Assembly: GCA_946040935.1 (NCBI GenBank)
Contig: CAMGCN010000003.1
Coordinates: forward strand, 1 to 14,544
Direction of reading: 5' to 3'
Origin: an uncultured Clostridia bacterium
Lineage (GTDB): Bacteria; Bacillota; Clostridia; Oscillospirales; CAG-272
DNA: 14,544 nucleotides
Shown piece after piece: positions 13,032 to 14,544 of this stretch. A program made the translations under genes and the position numbers. The notes below the pieces were generated by a model. It searched no databases. It was not told the origin of the DNA and saw only the letters and a program-made list of their open reading frames with translations. How positions within the stretch are numbered: the stretch's first letter is position 1; every line of letters begins with the position of its first letter.

Positions 13032-14450
13032 ATGAGAAAAACTAAAATCATTTGCACGCTCGGCCCTGCATCTTCAAGTGAGAAAGTAATGGAGGAAATG
13101 CTCCGCGCAGGAATGAATGTGGCACGCTTTAATTTTTCACACGGAACTCACCAAACCCACGATGAGATGATAGCGAAGTTTCGCAGAGTGCGTGACAAGT
13201 TAGGGTATTCCGCGGCTGTCATGCTCGACACGAAAGGACCTGAAATAAGAATAGGCGAATTTGAAAAAGGAAGTGTAAATCTGAAAGCAGGAGCGGACTT
13301 TACACTCACGACCGAAAAATGCTCGGGAAACGAAAATAAAGCGCAAATCAGCTACGCCGATCTGCCCTCCCAGCTAAAGTACGGCGATCATATTCTCGCT
13401 GATGACGGAAAAATCGTATTCAAAGTCGAAAAAACAGATGTAAAGAACATATACTGCACCGTCACCGAGGGAGGAGCGCTCAGCTCCAAAAAGAGCGTAA
13501 ACATACCCTACATTCACCTTGATATGCCCTATCTTTCGGAAAAGGACAAATCTGACATTCTTTTCGGCATAGAGCATGATGTAGACTATATCGCCGCGTC
13601 TTTTGTCCGCTCGAAAGACGACGTAATAGAGCTTCGCAAGTTTCTCGACTACAACGATGGTCATGCCATCGGAATTATTTCAAAGATAGAGAATAATGAG
13701 GGAGTTGACAATTTTGATGAAATTCTCGAATATTCGGACGGAATAATGGTAGCGCGCGGAGACATGGGAGTTGAAATAGAGTTTGAACGTCTGCCGGGCA
13801 TACAAAAGAGCTTTATACGCAAATGCTGCCGTGCGGGAAAAATCGCGATTACGGCGACGCAGATGTTAGAGAGCATGGTAAAGAGCCACACTCCGACAAG
13901 AGCCGAGATTACCGACGTCGCAAACGCCGTCTTTGACGGCACGAGCGCCGTAATGCTCTCAGGCGAAACGGCAATGGGCGTAAATCCGCCGAGAGTTGTC
14001 GAGGTAATGGCGAAGATAGCCGAACAGGCGGAAAAAGACGCGCATGAGCTTGACGCTTATCGCGGCTTCAGATATGAAAGCGTACAGGACGAAACGACAA
14101 ACGCCATCTGCGACGCGGCGTGCACGACCGCGCGCGACTTAAAAGCAAAAGCGATAATAGCCCTGACAACCTCCGGTCATACCGCCCGCCGCGTTTCAAA
14201 GTTCCGCCCCGCCGAGCCGATAGTGGCATCAACTCCCGACCTGAAAACTTATCATCAGCTCTCAATGAGCTGGGGCGTATTCCCCGTACTCGCAAGACAT
14301 CAGATAGATTCGGAAAAGCTGTTTATCCACGCCATTGACTGTGCAAAACAAATTGACATAGTATCAAAGGGAGATACCGTCGTCATCACGGCGGGCGTTC
14401 CGCTCGACCGTTCGGGCACGACAAATCTTCTTAAAGTTCAAACGGTATAA
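13032..14450 (+). CDS. pyk: Pyruvate kinase
   Basis: The 472-residue enzyme transfers phosphate from phosphoenolpyruvate to ADP, giving pyruvate and ATP, the last step of glycolysis in the cytosol. Motifs run in order: CTLGPAS (8-14), RFNFSHG (32-38, ADP/K+ site residues), DTKGPEIR (66-73), the B domain lid (about 73-160), ISKIEN (216-221) with the catalytic Lys218, the metal-site Glu220 and ARGDMGVE (241-248, Asp244), TATQMLESM (274-282), and HTPTRAEITDVANAVFDGTS (286-305). The C-terminal allosteric domain is about 345-472. It lacks the extra PEP-utiliser domain found in Bacillus-type enzymes. The segment NIPYIHLDMPYLSEKD (157-172) departs somewhat from the usual NVPG...LP pattern. AGGAGG lies five bases before the ATG, and a strong terminator follows. 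Confidence 0.97.
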   Translation: MRKTKIICTLGPASSSEKVMEEMLRAGMNVARFNFSHGTHQTHDEMIAKFRRVRDKLGYSAAVMLDTKGPEIRIGEFEKGSVNLKAGADFTLTTEKCSGNENKAQISYADLPSQLKYGDHILADDGKIVFKVEKTDVKNIYCTVTEGGALSSKKSVNIPYIHLDMPYLSEKDKSDILFGIEHDVDYIAASFVRSKDDVIELRKFLDYNDGHAIGIISKIENNEGVDNFDEILEYSDGIMVARGDMGVEIEFERLPGIQKSFIRKCCRAGKIAITATQMLESMVKSHTPTRAEITDVANAVFDGTSAVMLSGETAMGVNPPRVVEVMAKIAEQAEKDAHELDAYRGFRYESVQDETTNAICDAACTTARDLKAKAIIALTTSGHTARRVSKFRPAEPIVASTPDLKTYHQLSMSWGVFPVLARHQIDSEKLFIHAIDCAKQIDIVSKGDTVVITAGVPLDRSGTTNLLKVQTV

Positions 14451-14479
14451 TCTATTCTGTTAATTCAGACGGCGCCATG

Positions 14480-14523
14480 CAAAACCGACAGTGAAAAAAC
14501 ACAGTCGGTTTTGTCTTTTTTTA
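14480..14523 (+). terminator. Rho-independent terminator after pyruvate kinase
   Basis: CAAAACCGAC (14480-14489) is exactly complementary to GTCGGTTTTG (14504-14513). An inner GTG/CAC extension across an A-A mismatch closes an A6 loop. The tail is TCTTTTTTTATT. It probably ends the amidase-pyruvate kinase transcript. Confidence 0.93.
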
Positions 14524-14544
14524 TTGAAAAACAATATTTTATAT

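Noticed and set aside
14068..14295. Minus-strand ORF opposite pyruvate kinase
   Set aside because: It is a shadow of the pyruvate kinase C-terminal coding region, rich in Arg and Leu from the reverse frame, without start signals.

Overview
The window looks like chromosomal DNA from an anaerobic, probably gut-associated Firmicute of class Clostridia. The grounds are near-consensus TTGACA/TATAAT promoters with 17-base spacers, AAGGAG-type ribosome binding sites, SLH-domain surface anchoring, MacB-like fused ABC transporters, paired DUF21/CBS proteins, and short intergenic hairpin repeats of a kind I associate with gut Ruminococcaceae/Oscillospiraceae. No genus can be assigned from the sequence alone. 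There are no transposase, integrase, phage or CRISPR genes. Most genes are ordinary housekeeping or cell-envelope genes; the unusual material is mostly between them.

Layout. At the left edge is the start of an SPFH/band-7 membrane protein (minus strand), divergent from a tRNA-Gly(CCC) gene; each has a near-perfect promoter. A non-coding, hairpin-rich stretch (about 560-935) follows. It holds a recurrent 9-base motif that changes orientation half way through. Next is a patatin-like phospholipase (plus) with its own promoter and terminator, then a second repeat region (2009-2316) of degenerate 36-40-base units plus a long inverted repeat. Five minus-strand genes follow: a 1024-residue secreted SLH protein with a DUF4874/DUF4832-like core, a fused ATPase-permease ABC exporter, two overlapping CNNM/CorC-type CBS membrane proteins, and an AT-rich one-TM protein of unknown function. 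The last has a long structured 5' leader. Finally a lipoprotein N-acetylmuramoyl-L-alanine amidase and pyruvate kinase lie together on the plus strand, closed by a strong terminator.

How the genes relate. The envelope theme is clear: SPFH protein, phospholipase, S-layer-type surface protein, exporter, ion-transport-type CBS pair and wall amidase. Only the CBS pair (4-base overlap) and perhaps amidase-pyruvate kinase look co-transcribed. The others mostly have separate promoters or terminators. I found no convincing multi-gene novel system. The best candidates for undescribed biology are the leader upstream of the 197-residue protein, where two mutually exclusive stems share one arm, and the two families of intergenic hairpin arrays.
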